NCBI GenBank assembly: GCA_036259875.1 | Contig: DATAAZ010000012.1 | Coordinates: 82,810 to 146,809, forward strand | Length of the DNA: 64,000 nt | Reading direction: 5' to 3' | Origin: DATAAZ01 sp036259875 | GTDB taxonomy: Bacteria > Actinomycetota > Thermoleophilia > Gaiellales > Gaiellaceae | Shown: in pieces, positions 8,220 to 16,591 of the stretch | How the letters are laid out: each line of letters starts with the position of its first letter | How positions within the stretch are numbered: the stretch's first letter is position 1 | Notes under the pieces: model-generated | Databases searched by the model: none | What the model was told of the DNA's origin: nothing | The model's input: only the letters and a program-made list of their open reading frames with translations | Translations under genes and position numbers: made by a program

Positions 8220-9524
8220 TCAGCCGTTCACCGAGAAGCTCGAGTTCGGGTTGATCTCGCGGTTCCGCGAGTAGAAGCCCGCGTCGAGCGTGAAGTCGTT
8301 GTAGCGGGCCTTCACCTTGACGGGGTCGGAGTCGTGGTCGTGCCCCTTCTCGACCTGGTCGATCAACTCGCCCATCAGGTGCCCGACGACCGGCGCGTTC
8401 TTGAACTGGTTCCCGCTCGTCCCGATCGCCATGTAGAAGCCGTCGAGGCTCGACTTGTCGTAGATCGGGATCCAGTCGTCGGAGACGTCGTAGAGGTCGA
8501 CGAGACCGCGCGTCTGCTGCGGAATCTTGAGGCTCGGGATCCGGCGCCCGACCCGGTACACCTGCGCTTCCCACTGCGCGCGGGTCACGTTGCGGTCGTA
8601 GTCATCCGGGTCGTCGACCCAGATCTGCGGGTCGCAGTCCGGATCCTCGCTCCCGATCAGGATGTTGTTCCCCGCCTCGGGGCGGAAGTAGATCCCCTGG
8701 TCGCCGTCCGAGGTGTGGAAGCCCTCGTGCTCGTAGTCGACCTCCTCGGGCGCCGGGACGATGTGGACCTCATGCCGCAGGGCGCGCGTCTTGATGTTCA
8801 TCTCCTCCTCGACGCCGGCCATCCGGTTGATGACGAACGAGTGGGGGCCGGCCACGTTGACGACGACGGGCGCGTCGATCCGCTCCCCGTTCTCGAGCGT
8901 CACGCCCTCCACGCGGCCGTCGCGGCGGATCGCGACGACGCGGCGGTTGAACAGGAACTCGCCGCCCTTCGCCTCGGCCGCGCGCTGGAGGTTGTGCGAC
9001 GTCAGCTGGGGGTCGTTCATGTACCCCGAGCCCGGCGTGTAGATGACGCCGGGGAGCTCGTCGTTCGGCTTCCGCCAGAAGTCGTCGTTCTCGGGGCGGC
9101 TCGGCGGCCAGAAGGCGTGGAAGTCGTAGTACGGGACGCGCTCCCGGGCTGTTTCGAGGTCCCACTCCTCATGCTCGACGCCGAGGTCGCGGTAGTGCTG
9201 GAGGACCTTCTCGTGGTGGCCGGTGTTGCTCTTCAGGAGAATCGTCCCGGAGCGCATGTACTGGGCGAATCCCCGCTCGTCCTCGACCTCGAGGTAGTTC
9301 GGCCAGTCCTCCCAGTACGAGAAGCCCTCGTAGGCCATCGCGACGCCGTCCCACGAGGAGTAGTGCGCGCGCACGATGGAGCACGAGCTCGACGTCGGCC
9401 CGTAGCCGGCGGCCGGGAGCTTGTCGATGCTGAGGGTCCTGTAGCCCCGCTTGCCGAGCTCGAAGGCGATCGCCGCACCGATCACGCCGGCGCCGATGAT
9501 CACCGCGTCCGCTTCCTTCGCCAT
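8220..9524 (-). CDS. FAD-dependent oxidoreductase (DAO family, glycine/sarcosine oxidase-like)
   Basis: A 434-residue flavoprotein that should oxidise a secondary or primary amine of an amino acid (DadA/sarcosine oxidase beta type). The N-terminal dinucleotide fold reads AVIIGAGVIGAAIAFELGKRG, and the mid-part has the substrate-domain features NVAGPHS and GIYFRPEAGN; the C-terminal FAD contact is AIGTSGNQFKNAPVVG. No Tat or secretion signal, so cytosolic. It is divergent from the phosphoesterase-permease-dehydrogenase set with 97 bp between starts, suggesting shared control and a shared substrate family. Exact substrate unknown. Confidence 0.85.
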   Translation of the reverse strand: MAKEADAVIIGAGVIGAAIAFELGKRGYRTLSIDKLPAAGYGPTSSSCSIVRAHYSSWDGVAMAYEGFSYWEDWPNYLEVEDERGFAQYMRSGTILLKSNTGHHEKVLQHYRDLGVEHEEWDLETARERVPYYDFHAFWPPSRPENDDFWRKPNDELPGVIYTPGSGYMNDPQLTSHNLQRAAEAKGGEFLFNRRVVAIRRDGRVEGVTLENGERIDAPVVVNVAGPHSFVINRMAGVEEEMNIKTRALRHEVHIVPAPEEVDYEHEGFHTSDGDQGIYFRPEAGNNILIGSEDPDCDPQIWVDDPDDYDRNVTRAQWEAQVYRVGRRIPSLKIPQQTRGLVDLYDVSDDWIPIYDKSSLDGFYMAIGTSGNQFKNAPVVGHLMGELIDQVEKGHDHDSDPVKVKARYNDFTLDAGFYSRNREINPNSSFSVNG

Positions 9525-9621
9525 CGCCGTAGCTGTATATCACTCGCCCGTCGAGGCTCCGGGCCGGCAGGGCCGTATCGCCTTGCTGGACGCCGCGCGA
9601 TCGACCTAGTTGAATTCAGGC

Positions 9622-10563
9622 GTGCGCCTGTTCTTCGCCACGGATCTGCACGGCTCCGACGTCTGCTGGCGGAAGTTCCTGAACAGCGCCAAGCACTACG
9701 GGGCCGAGGTGATCGTCCTCGGCGGCGACATGACGGGGAAGGCGCTCGTTCCCATTGTTCACGACGGCGGCGAGCGCTGGCATGCGACCCTGCTCGAGAA
9801 CCGGCATGAGCTCGCCGGCGACGAGGAGGTCGACAAGTTCGAGCAGGCGGTTCGCCGCCGTGGGTACTACCCGTTCCGGACGACGCCGGACGAGCTTTCC
9901 GAGCTCCAGGCAGACGAGGAGCGGACGACGAACCTCTTCCACGATCTGATGCTCAGGCGGGTCGAGGAGTGGATGGTGCTCGCCGACGAGCGGCTCCCCG
10001 AAAGCGGCGTCCGGTGCTTCGTCTGCCCGGGGAACGACGACCAGTTCGAGGTCGACGAGATCGTCCAGCAGGCGAAGCACGTGGAGCTCGCCGAGGGCCG
10101 GGTCGTCGAGATCGACGGGTTCCAGCTCGCCTCGACGGGGTGGTCGAACCCGACTCCGTGGAACACGTACCGGGAAGAGGAGGAGCCGCAGCTCGGCGAG
10201 CGAATCGAACGGGTGGTCTCACAGGTGACAGCCGAGTCCGAGCGCACGATCTTCAGCCTTCACTGCCCGCCGTACGGGTCCGGGCTCGACGAGGCGCCCG
10301 AGCTGGACGACCGGATGCGCCTGAAGCACGCGGGGCGCGCTCCCGTCCCGGTCGGGTCGAAGGCGGTGCGCGAGGCGATCGAGCGCCACCAACCCACCCT
10401 CTCGCTGCACGGCCACATCCACGAGTGCCGCGGGAACGCGCGGATCGGCCGCACGCTGTGCATCAACCCGGGGAGCTCCTACGAACAAGGCGAGCTGCTC
10501 GGGGCGGTGATCGACCTCGAGGGCGGCAAGAAGGTCAAGAAGTTCGTTCTCACGAGCGGATAA
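9622..10563 (+). CDS. Calcineurin-like metallophosphoesterase
   Basis: A 313-residue cytosolic phosphoesterase. Metal-binding blocks are visible in order: FATDLHGS (Asp and His), VLGGDMTG, PGNDDQ, LHCPPYG and LHGHIHE, the dinuclear centre of the calcineurin superfamily. The start could be TTG at 9610 or GTG at 9622; the GTG is preferred because it places the first beta strand (VRLFFATD) at the N-terminus. It is 9 bp upstream of the APC permease, hence in the same operon. Substrate unknown; association with an amine/alcohol catabolic cluster may be through a phosphorylated intermediate. Confidence 0.85.
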   Translation: MRLFFATDLHGSDVCWRKFLNSAKHYGAEVIVLGGDMTGKALVPIVHDGGERWHATLLENRHELAGDEEVDKFEQAVRRRGYYPFRTTPDELSELQADEERTTNLFHDLMLRRVEEWMVLADERLPESGVRCFVCPGNDDQFEVDEIVQQAKHVELAEGRVVEIDGFQLASTGWSNPTPWNTYREEEEPQLGERIERVVSQVTAESERTIFSLHCPPYGSGLDEAPELDDRMRLKHAGRAPVPVGSKAVREAIERHQPTLSLHGHIHECRGNARIGRTLCINPGSSYEQGELLGAVIDLEGGKKVKKFVLTSG

Positions 10564-10572
10564 GGAGGACGC

Positions 10573-12225
10573 ATGGCGACTGTTGCGGGTGAGGCGGGGC
10601 GGTACGAAGAGCGAGGGCTCTTCGCACGGACAGCGACCGGGCTCGTGCGCGGATGGGCCGTTCGCGACGCGTTCATCTACTCGTTCTTCTCGATCAACCT
10701 CATCACGCTCGGCCTCTTCATCTTCTCGTACGCGGTCTTCATTCCCGACGGCAGCCTCCTTTGGGCAGTCGTCCTCTCGGGGGCGTACCTGCTCTTCCAG
10801 GTCATCACGTACGCGTCGCTCATCGCCGCGATGCCGCGCGCGGGCGGCGACTACGTCTGGATGAGCCGCATCCTGGGCGGTGGGATCGGGTTCGTTCTCG
10901 CCGTCTGCGGCTGGTGGTTCATCCTCTGGCACTGGGTCCCCATCTACGCGAACATCCTGAACGTCGAGATCTTCGTCCCGCTCGGGGCGATCGTCGGGGC
11001 GGACGGCTGGGTCTCGTTCTTCTCGGAATCGAAGGGGCTCTTCACGGCGTCGATCATCACCGCGCTCCTCGCCTCCCTGTTCATCTCGCTCGGGATCCGG
11101 ACGTACGCGCGCATCCAGAAGATCTGCTTTTACGGCGGACTGATCGGCCTCGCCTTCATGTTCATCCTCCTCTTGATCAACTCGAAGGCCGATTTCATCG
11201 CGGCGTTCAACTCCGAGGCGCAGGAGACCCTGGGCGCGCCGCAGAACGCCTACCAGACGACGAACGAGGTCGCGGCCGCGGGAACCGGAGGCGTGGAGGA
11301 CATCCCGGCCGTGAAGGGACTCTTCCTCCTGATCCCGTTCGTGCTCTTCTTCAACCTCTGGTCGAACTGGGGCGCGACGCTCTACGGCGAGGTCCGCGGG
11401 GCGTCGGACTTCCGCAACAACATCAAGGCGATGGGCGGCGCGCTCGTCGCGACCACGATCCTCGCGGTGACCATGTTCCTGCTCTTCGCGAAGACGTTCG
11501 GCTGGGACTTCTACAACAACGCGAACAACGCGTACTGGGGCCAGCCGGCGCTCTACAACTACGTCGAGGATCCGCCGGTTACCGTCTTCCCGTATCCCGG
11601 CCTGCTCACGTCGTTCCTGATGGACGGCGCCTTCTGGCAGTTCCTGCTCGTCGGGCTTCTCGCGCTCTGGTTCTTCGGCTGGGTCGGAACCGTGTTCCTC
11701 TCCTCCACGCGCGTCGTCTTCGCGACCGCGTTCGACCGAATCCTCCCCGAGGGCGTCGCGAGGGTCAGCCGGAACGGCGTCCCGTGGGTCGCGCTGCTTC
11801 TCATGCTGCTTCCGGCGATCCCGATCAGCTACCTCTACTCGTACAACGACGAGTTCTACAACTGGACGCTGATCTCGACGGAGGTGATCGCGATCACGTT
11901 CGCCGGGTCGGCGATCGCGGCCGCGATCCTGCCGTGGCGGCGACGCGAGATCTACGAGGCGTCGCCGATTGCCCGCTACCGGGTCTTCGGGGTGCCGCTG
12001 ATCACCGTCGCCGCACTGGCATTCCTCGTCATCCTCGGCTTCGCGATCTACGAGTGGCTCACGAACGCGATCTACGGAATCGACTGGAACACGGCGCGGA
12101 ACGGCGTTTGGTACGTGCTCGTCCTGTACGGCATCGCGTTCGCGATCTACCTCGGGTCCCGCCTCTGGCGCAAGCAGCAGGGGATCGACATGGCGATGGT
12201 GCACAAGGAGATTCCCGCCGAGTAG
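10573..12225 (+). CDS. APC superfamily amino acid/amine permease
   Basis: A 550-residue permease with about twelve hydrophobic segments starting near residue 35. The APC signature region MPRAGGDYVWMSRILG is present after helix 2, as in amino acid and polyamine importers. A long loop (about residues 205-245) separates later helices. A strong ribosome-binding site (AAGGAGGACGC) precedes the ATG. It sits between the phosphoesterase and the alcohol/aldehyde dehydrogenase pair on the same strand and probably imports the substrate these enzymes and the divergent amine oxidase act on. Confidence 0.9.
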   Translation: MATVAGEAGRYEERGLFARTATGLVRGWAVRDAFIYSFFSINLITLGLFIFSYAVFIPDGSLLWAVVLSGAYLLFQVITYASLIAAMPRAGGDYVWMSRILGGGIGFVLAVCGWWFILWHWVPIYANILNVEIFVPLGAIVGADGWVSFFSESKGLFTASIITALLASLFISLGIRTYARIQKICFYGGLIGLAFMFILLLINSKADFIAAFNSEAQETLGAPQNAYQTTNEVAAAGTGGVEDIPAVKGLFLLIPFVLFFNLWSNWGATLYGEVRGASDFRNNIKAMGGALVATTILAVTMFLLFAKTFGWDFYNNANNAYWGQPALYNYVEDPPVTVFPYPGLLTSFLMDGAFWQFLLVGLLALWFFGWVGTVFLSSTRVVFATAFDRILPEGVARVSRNGVPWVALLLMLLPAIPISYLYSYNDEFYNWTLISTEVIAITFAGSAIAAAILPWRRREIYEASPIARYRVFGVPLITVAALAFLVILGFAIYEWLTNAIYGIDWNTARNGVWYVLVLYGIAFAIYLGSRLWRKQQGIDMAMVHKEIPAE

Positions 12226-12280
12226 GCGCGCGGGCCGGCGCGCTCGGCGCGGGCTCCCACCGAGCCAGTAGGTTCTCGGC

Positions 12281-13453
12281 GTGAGCGTCGAGGTCGAGAC
12301 TGTTCGCAGCGTCGAACTGCCCACGCGCATCGTCCACGGGGCGGGCGCGATCGCCCGGCTGGGCGAGCTCGTCCGCGAGCTCGGGGTTGAGAGGCCGCTC
12401 CTCGTGACCGACGCGGGCGTCGTCGCGGCCGGGCTCGCGGAGCGCGCGCTCGCCTCGCTGGACGGCGCCGCCGTTTTCGACCGCGTCCGGGCGAACCCGG
12501 ACGTCGAGCTGATCGCGGAGGCGAGCGCCGCCTACCGCGACGGGCGTTGCGACGGGCTCGTCGCGCTCGGAGGCGGAAGCTCGATGGACACCGCCAAGGC
12601 GGTCGGCGTCGAGGTCGTGCACGGAGGGTCGATCCTCGACTACGAGTACGGAGCGACCCCGCTCGAGCATCGCATCCCGCCGCTCGTCGCGGTCCCGACG
12701 ACCTCGGGGACGGGGAGCGAGGTGACGCTCTGGGCGGTGATCACGGACCACGCGCGGCGGATCAAGTTCAACGTCGGCGGGACGGCGTTGATCGGGCCGC
12801 GCGTCGCGCTCCTCGACCCCGAGCTGGCGCTCGGACTGCCGCCCGCGGTGACCGCCGCGACCGGGATGGACGCGCTCGCCCACGGGATCGAGTGCTACAC
12901 GTGCGAGTACCACCAGCCGTTCAACGACGCGGTCGCGCTCGCGGCGATCGAGCTCGCGGCGGGCTGGCTCCGCGCCGCCTACGAGGACGGCTCGAACCTG
13001 GAGGCGCGCAGGTACATGGCGCACGCGGCGACGCTCGGCGGCATGGCGTACGGCCTCGAGAGCGCGGGCGCCGCGCACGCGATGAGCCAGTCGGCGGGCG
13101 GCGTGCACGACTGCGCGCACGGGGCGCTCACCGCGCGCGTCCTCGGGCCCGTCTGCGAGTTCAACGCGCCCGGGGCGCCGGAACGCCACGCCAGGGTCGC
13201 GCTCGCGCTCGGGGTCGAGGCGGGCGGGCGCGACGCGCTTGCGACCGCGCTCGCGGGCGTCGAGGAGATCTACCGGCTCACCGAGGACCTGGAGATCCCG
13301 ACGATGGAGGAGCTCGGGTTCTCGGAGGACGAGATCCCGATGCTCGCCCGGATGGCGTACGAGGATCCGCAAACGATCGGCAACGCGCGCGAGGTGAGCG
13401 TTGCCGACTACGAGGACATCTATCGAAACGCGTTCGCGAGAGGTAAGAGATGA
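12281..13453 (+). CDS. Iron-containing alcohol dehydrogenase
   Basis: NAD-dependent group III alcohol dehydrogenase of 390 residues. The dinucleotide motif GGGSSMDTAK (97-106) is canonical. Metal ligands Asp197 and His201 (MDALAHGIE), His266 (AAHAMS) and His280 (CAHG) are present. The second His of the usual HxxxH pair is Gln270 here (HAMSQ), which is unusual because that His lines the active site in FucO-type enzymes. GTG start. The stop overlaps the aldehyde dehydrogenase start by 4 bp (ATGA), so the two are translationally coupled and likely oxidise an alcohol to an acid in sequence. Confidence 0.88.
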   Translation: MSVEVETVRSVELPTRIVHGAGAIARLGELVRELGVERPLLVTDAGVVAAGLAERALASLDGAAVFDRVRANPDVELIAEASAAYRDGRCDGLVALGGGSSMDTAKAVGVEVVHGGSILDYEYGATPLEHRIPPLVAVPTTSGTGSEVTLWAVITDHARRIKFNVGGTALIGPRVALLDPELALGLPPAVTAATGMDALAHGIECYTCEYHQPFNDAVALAAIELAAGWLRAAYEDGSNLEARRYMAHAATLGGMAYGLESAGAAHAMSQSAGGVHDCAHGALTARVLGPVCEFNAPGAPERHARVALALGVEAGGRDALATALAGVEEIYRLTEDLEIPTMEELGFSEDEIPMLARMAYEDPQTIGNAREVSVADYEDIYRNAFARGKR

Positions 13454-14907
13454 GCACGAAGACGATCGACTACGGGATGTACGTGGCCGGCTCGTGGGTC
13501 GAGAGCGAGTCGGGCGCGCGCATGGCGGCGACGAGCCCGGCGACGGGGGAGGCAATCGGATCGGTGCCAGAGGGGACGCGCGAGGACGCCCGGCGCGCAA
13601 TTGCCGCGGCGAACGCCGCCTCCGGCGACTGGGCGCGCCGGTCGGCCTTCGAGCGGGCCGCAGCGATGGAGCGCGTCGCCGAGCTCGTTCGCGAGCGGCG
13701 TGACGAGCTCGCGCGCACGCTCACCCTCGACCAGGGAAAGCCTCTCCACTGCGAGGCGTACGCCGAGGTCGACGAACTGATCGAGTACTGGCGGATGGCC
13801 GCCGCCGACGCGACGCGGCTGGAAGGGCTGATGCCGCCCTCCGTCGACCCGGCCAAGCGGGTGCTCGCGTACCGCGTGCCTCGCGGTGTCGTCGGCGCGA
13901 TCAGCCCCTGGAACTGGCCCTACACGATGGCCGCGGAGATCGTCGCGCCGGCTCTCGCGGCCGGGAACGCCGTCGTGTGGGCGCCGGCGAGCACCACCTC
14001 CGTTTGCGCCGTGAAGCTCGCGGAGTGCGTCGCGGACGCCGAGCTTCCGGCCGGCGTCTTCAACCTCGTCACCGGGCCCGGACGCACGGTCGGCGACGAG
14101 GTCGCGGCGAACCCGGGCACGCACGCGATCGGCTTCATCGGCTCGACCGAGACCGGGCGCCGCGTCGCGGAGCGCGCGGCCGGGAAGGCGCTCCTCCTCG
14201 AGCTGGGCGGCAACGGGCCGATGGTCGTGCTCGACGACGCCGACGTGGAAGCGGCGGTCTCGGCGACGCTCGCGGCGGCCTTCCTGTGCGCCGGGCAGAG
14301 CTGTACCGCCGGCGAGCTCTTCCTTGTCCACGAGGCCGTCCACGACGAGTTTGTCTCGAAGCTGGGCGAGGCCGCCGCGCGCGAGGTCCGGCTCGGAGAC
14401 CCGTTCGTCGACGAGACGACGATGGGCCCCCTGAACAACGAGCCGACCGCAGCGAAGATGGATCGTCACGTGGCCGACGCGGTCGAGCGAGGCGCGACGG
14501 TCGTCGCAGGCGGGCGGCGCGCGGAGGGGTTCGCGACGCCGCTCTACTACGAGGCGACGATCATCGACGGAGCCCGGGAAGAGATGGAGGTCGTCCGCGA
14601 GGAGACGTTCGGCCCCGTCGCGCCGATCGTGACGATCCGAAGCGACGAGGAGGCGCTCGCGATCGCGAATTCGTCGCGGTACGGGCTCCTCGCCGCCGTC
14701 TTCACGAAGGACCTGAGGCGTGGCCTTCGGTTCGCCGAGGCCGTTCGGGCCGGCTGGGTCAACGTCAACGAATCGTCGAACTACTGGGAGAGCCACCTGC
14801 CGTTCGGAGGGCGAGCGGGCACGCAGAGCGGCGTCGGGCGCGTCGGCGGGCGCTTCTCGATGGAGACGCTGACCGAGCTCAAGACGGTCCTCGTGAACCT
14901 CGGATAA
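13450..14907 (+). CDS. NAD(P)-dependent aldehyde dehydrogenase
   Basis: A 485-residue ALDH. Asn155 (SPWNWPY), Glu251 (LELGGNGP) and the nucleophile Cys285 (AGQSCTAGE) are in place, so the enzyme should be active. The cofactor-binding Lys that normally precedes Pro in the VxKP motif is replaced by Ala (VVWAPAS, about 176-182), so nucleotide binding may differ from textbook ALDHs. It overlaps the alcohol dehydrogenase by 4 bp and closes the operon that begins with the phosphoesterase; it converges with the SulP gene 19 bp away. Substrate probably an amino- or hydroxy-aldehyde (inference). Confidence 0.9.
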   Translation: MSTKTIDYGMYVAGSWVESESGARMAATSPATGEAIGSVPEGTREDARRAIAAANAASGDWARRSAFERAAAMERVAELVRERRDELARTLTLDQGKPLHCEAYAEVDELIEYWRMAAADATRLEGLMPPSVDPAKRVLAYRVPRGVVGAISPWNWPYTMAAEIVAPALAAGNAVVWAPASTTSVCAVKLAECVADAELPAGVFNLVTGPGRTVGDEVAANPGTHAIGFIGSTETGRRVAERAAGKALLLELGGNGPMVVLDDADVEAAVSATLAAAFLCAGQSCTAGELFLVHEAVHDEFVSKLGEAAAREVRLGDPFVDETTMGPLNNEPTAAKMDRHVADAVERGATVVAGGRRAEGFATPLYYEATIIDGAREEMEVVREETFGPVAPIVTIRSDEEALAIANSSRYGLLAAVFTKDLRRGLRFAEAVRAGWVNVNESSNYWESHLPFGGRAGTQSGVGRVGGRFSMETLTELKTVLVNLG

Positions 14908-14926
14908 CAGGCCCGAGGCGGCGCCT

Positions 14927-16480
14927 TCACGCGAGCGGATCGTCGGGGCGCTCGATCACGCGCGTCGCCAGGCCGCGCCAGCGCGGCCTCACGTCGACGA
15001 CCTCCACCACGAGCCCGCCGCCGCGCGTGTCTTCGAGGAGCGCGCGTAACGCGAGCGCGCCGGTGAGGTCGATCCGGCCGAGGCTGTCGAGGTGCACGGC
15101 GACGCGGCGTGCCTCCGCGTGTCGCGCGAGGACCTCGAGGACGGCGTCCTCGAGCCGCCGCGCCGTTCCGAACCAGAGGACGCCCCGTGGGCGCAGGTGC
15201 AGCGTCTCGTCCTCGACCCAGCTCGAGACCTCGAGCGCGAGCTCGCGGCGCAGGTGCAGGGCGACCGCGAGCAGGACGCCGACCACGAGCGCGCGCTCGA
15301 TGTGCGGCGAGAGGGCGAGCGTGAGCGCGAACGTCACGGCTGCGACGACGAACTGTCCCCGCGAGTAGCGCACGAGGCGAACGAGCGGGCGCAGGCGGAC
15401 GAGCGGTACGACGGCGGCGATGACGACGGCGGCGAGGACGGCGCGGGGAAGCTGCGAGAGCGCTGCCGCGAAAGGCAGAAACGCGAGGATGGCGACGCCG
15501 GTGATCGCGCCGCTCCAGCGCGTCCGCGCGCCCGCGAGCCGGTTCAGGCTGCTTCGCGAGAACGAGCCACCAACGGGGAAGCCGCCCGACGCGGCTGCGG
15601 CCACGTTCGCGACGCCCTGGCTCACGAACTCCCGGTTCGCGTCCCAGCGGCGGCGCTCCTGGGCGGCGAATGTGCGCGCGATCGCCGCCGGCTCCGCGAA
15701 CCCGACCACCGCGATCACGAGGCCGGGGACGAGGAGCTCGGGGAGCGAGCCCCAGCCGGCGTCGAACGACACGTCGAGCGGTGCGGCGTCGATCGAGCCG
15801 ACGGTGTCGCCGTCGTACGACGCGAGGCGCGCGTAGACGATCGCGAGCACGACTGCGACGAGGACGCCGGGGACGAGCGGGTGCACGCGCCCGCCCCCGA
15901 GCGCGAGGACGACGGTCGCGAGGGCGAGCAGGAGCGCCGCCGCTTCCCAGTCGCCGACGTGCCCGAGGGCGTACGCCGCCCGCTCCAGGACTCCGTCGGA
16001 CGGCGCGTCGACGCCGACCGCCGCGGGGACCTGCGACGCGAGGATCAGGAGCGCAGCCCCGGAGGTAAAGCCGATCAGGACCGGCTGCGACATGAGGTAG
16101 GCGATGACGCCGCCCCTCGCGAGCCCGATCACGAGGCGCACGACCCCGACGACCAGCGCGAGCAGGAGCCCGAGCGCGACGTACTCGTCGCTCCCGGGCC
16201 GCGCGAGCGGCGCGAGCGCCGCGAAGGTCAAGATCGACGTGATCGCAACGGGCCCCGTCTGGAGATAGGGGGACGACGCGAAGAGGGCCGCGGCGATCGG
16301 CGGGAGCGCCGCCGCGTAGAGGCCGCGGTCGGCGGGCATGCCCGCGAGTTGCGCGTACGCAAGCGACTGGGGGAGGAGGACGAGAGCGACGCTGACGCCG
16401 GCGACGACGTCGTGTGGATCGACGCGAAGCGCCCTGCGAAGGCCCGGCCGGGCGCGGCTGTCGAGGTCACTCGGGGCCAC
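14927..16480 (-). CDS. SulP family anion permease with STAS domain
   Basis: A 517-residue transporter of the SLC26/SulP family, usually importing sulfate, bicarbonate or dicarboxylates. The N-terminal membrane domain starts with DVVAGVSVALVLLPQSLAYA and contains the GLYAAALPP element; about ten to twelve hydrophobic segments follow. A C-terminal STAS domain occupies roughly residues 420-510 (VAVHLDSLGRIDLTGALAL). GTG start at 16480. It is divergent from the sulfatase-like gene across 111 bp, which fits sulfate handling but does not prove it. Confidence 0.88.
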   Translation of the reverse strand: MAPSDLDSRARPGLRRALRVDPHDVVAGVSVALVLLPQSLAYAQLAGMPADRGLYAAALPPIAAALFASSPYLQTGPVAITSILTFAALAPLARPGSDEYVALGLLLALVVGVVRLVIGLARGGVIAYLMSQPVLIGFTSGAALLILASQVPAAVGVDAPSDGVLERAAYALGHVGDWEAAALLLALATVVLALGGGRVHPLVPGVLVAVVLAIVYARLASYDGDTVGSIDAAPLDVSFDAGWGSLPELLVPGLVIAVVGFAEPAAIARTFAAQERRRWDANREFVSQGVANVAAAASGGFPVGGSFSRSSLNRLAGARTRWSGAITGVAILAFLPFAAALSQLPRAVLAAVVIAAVVPLVRLRPLVRLVRYSRGQFVVAAVTFALTLALSPHIERALVVGVLLAVALHLRRELALEVSSWVEDETLHLRPRGVLWFGTARRLEDAVLEVLARHAEARRVAVHLDSLGRIDLTGALALRALLEDTRGGGLVVEVVDVRPRWRGLATRVIERPDDPLA

Positions 16481-16591
16481 AGGCCCCGGGCCGGTCGGTA
16501 GTCGAGCGCTCCACTATCATCGTCGGATCGCCTCCCGGACCTGCGGCGGCGAGGGTCGGCCGGAGGGTGCCGGGCGAGCGAAGGAGCTCAC

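Noticed and set aside
10219..12330. 703-codon minus-strand open frame opposite the APC permease
   Set aside because: Composition is Arg/Glu/Asp-rich without domain features and it is a complete mirror of real genes in a GC-rich genome.
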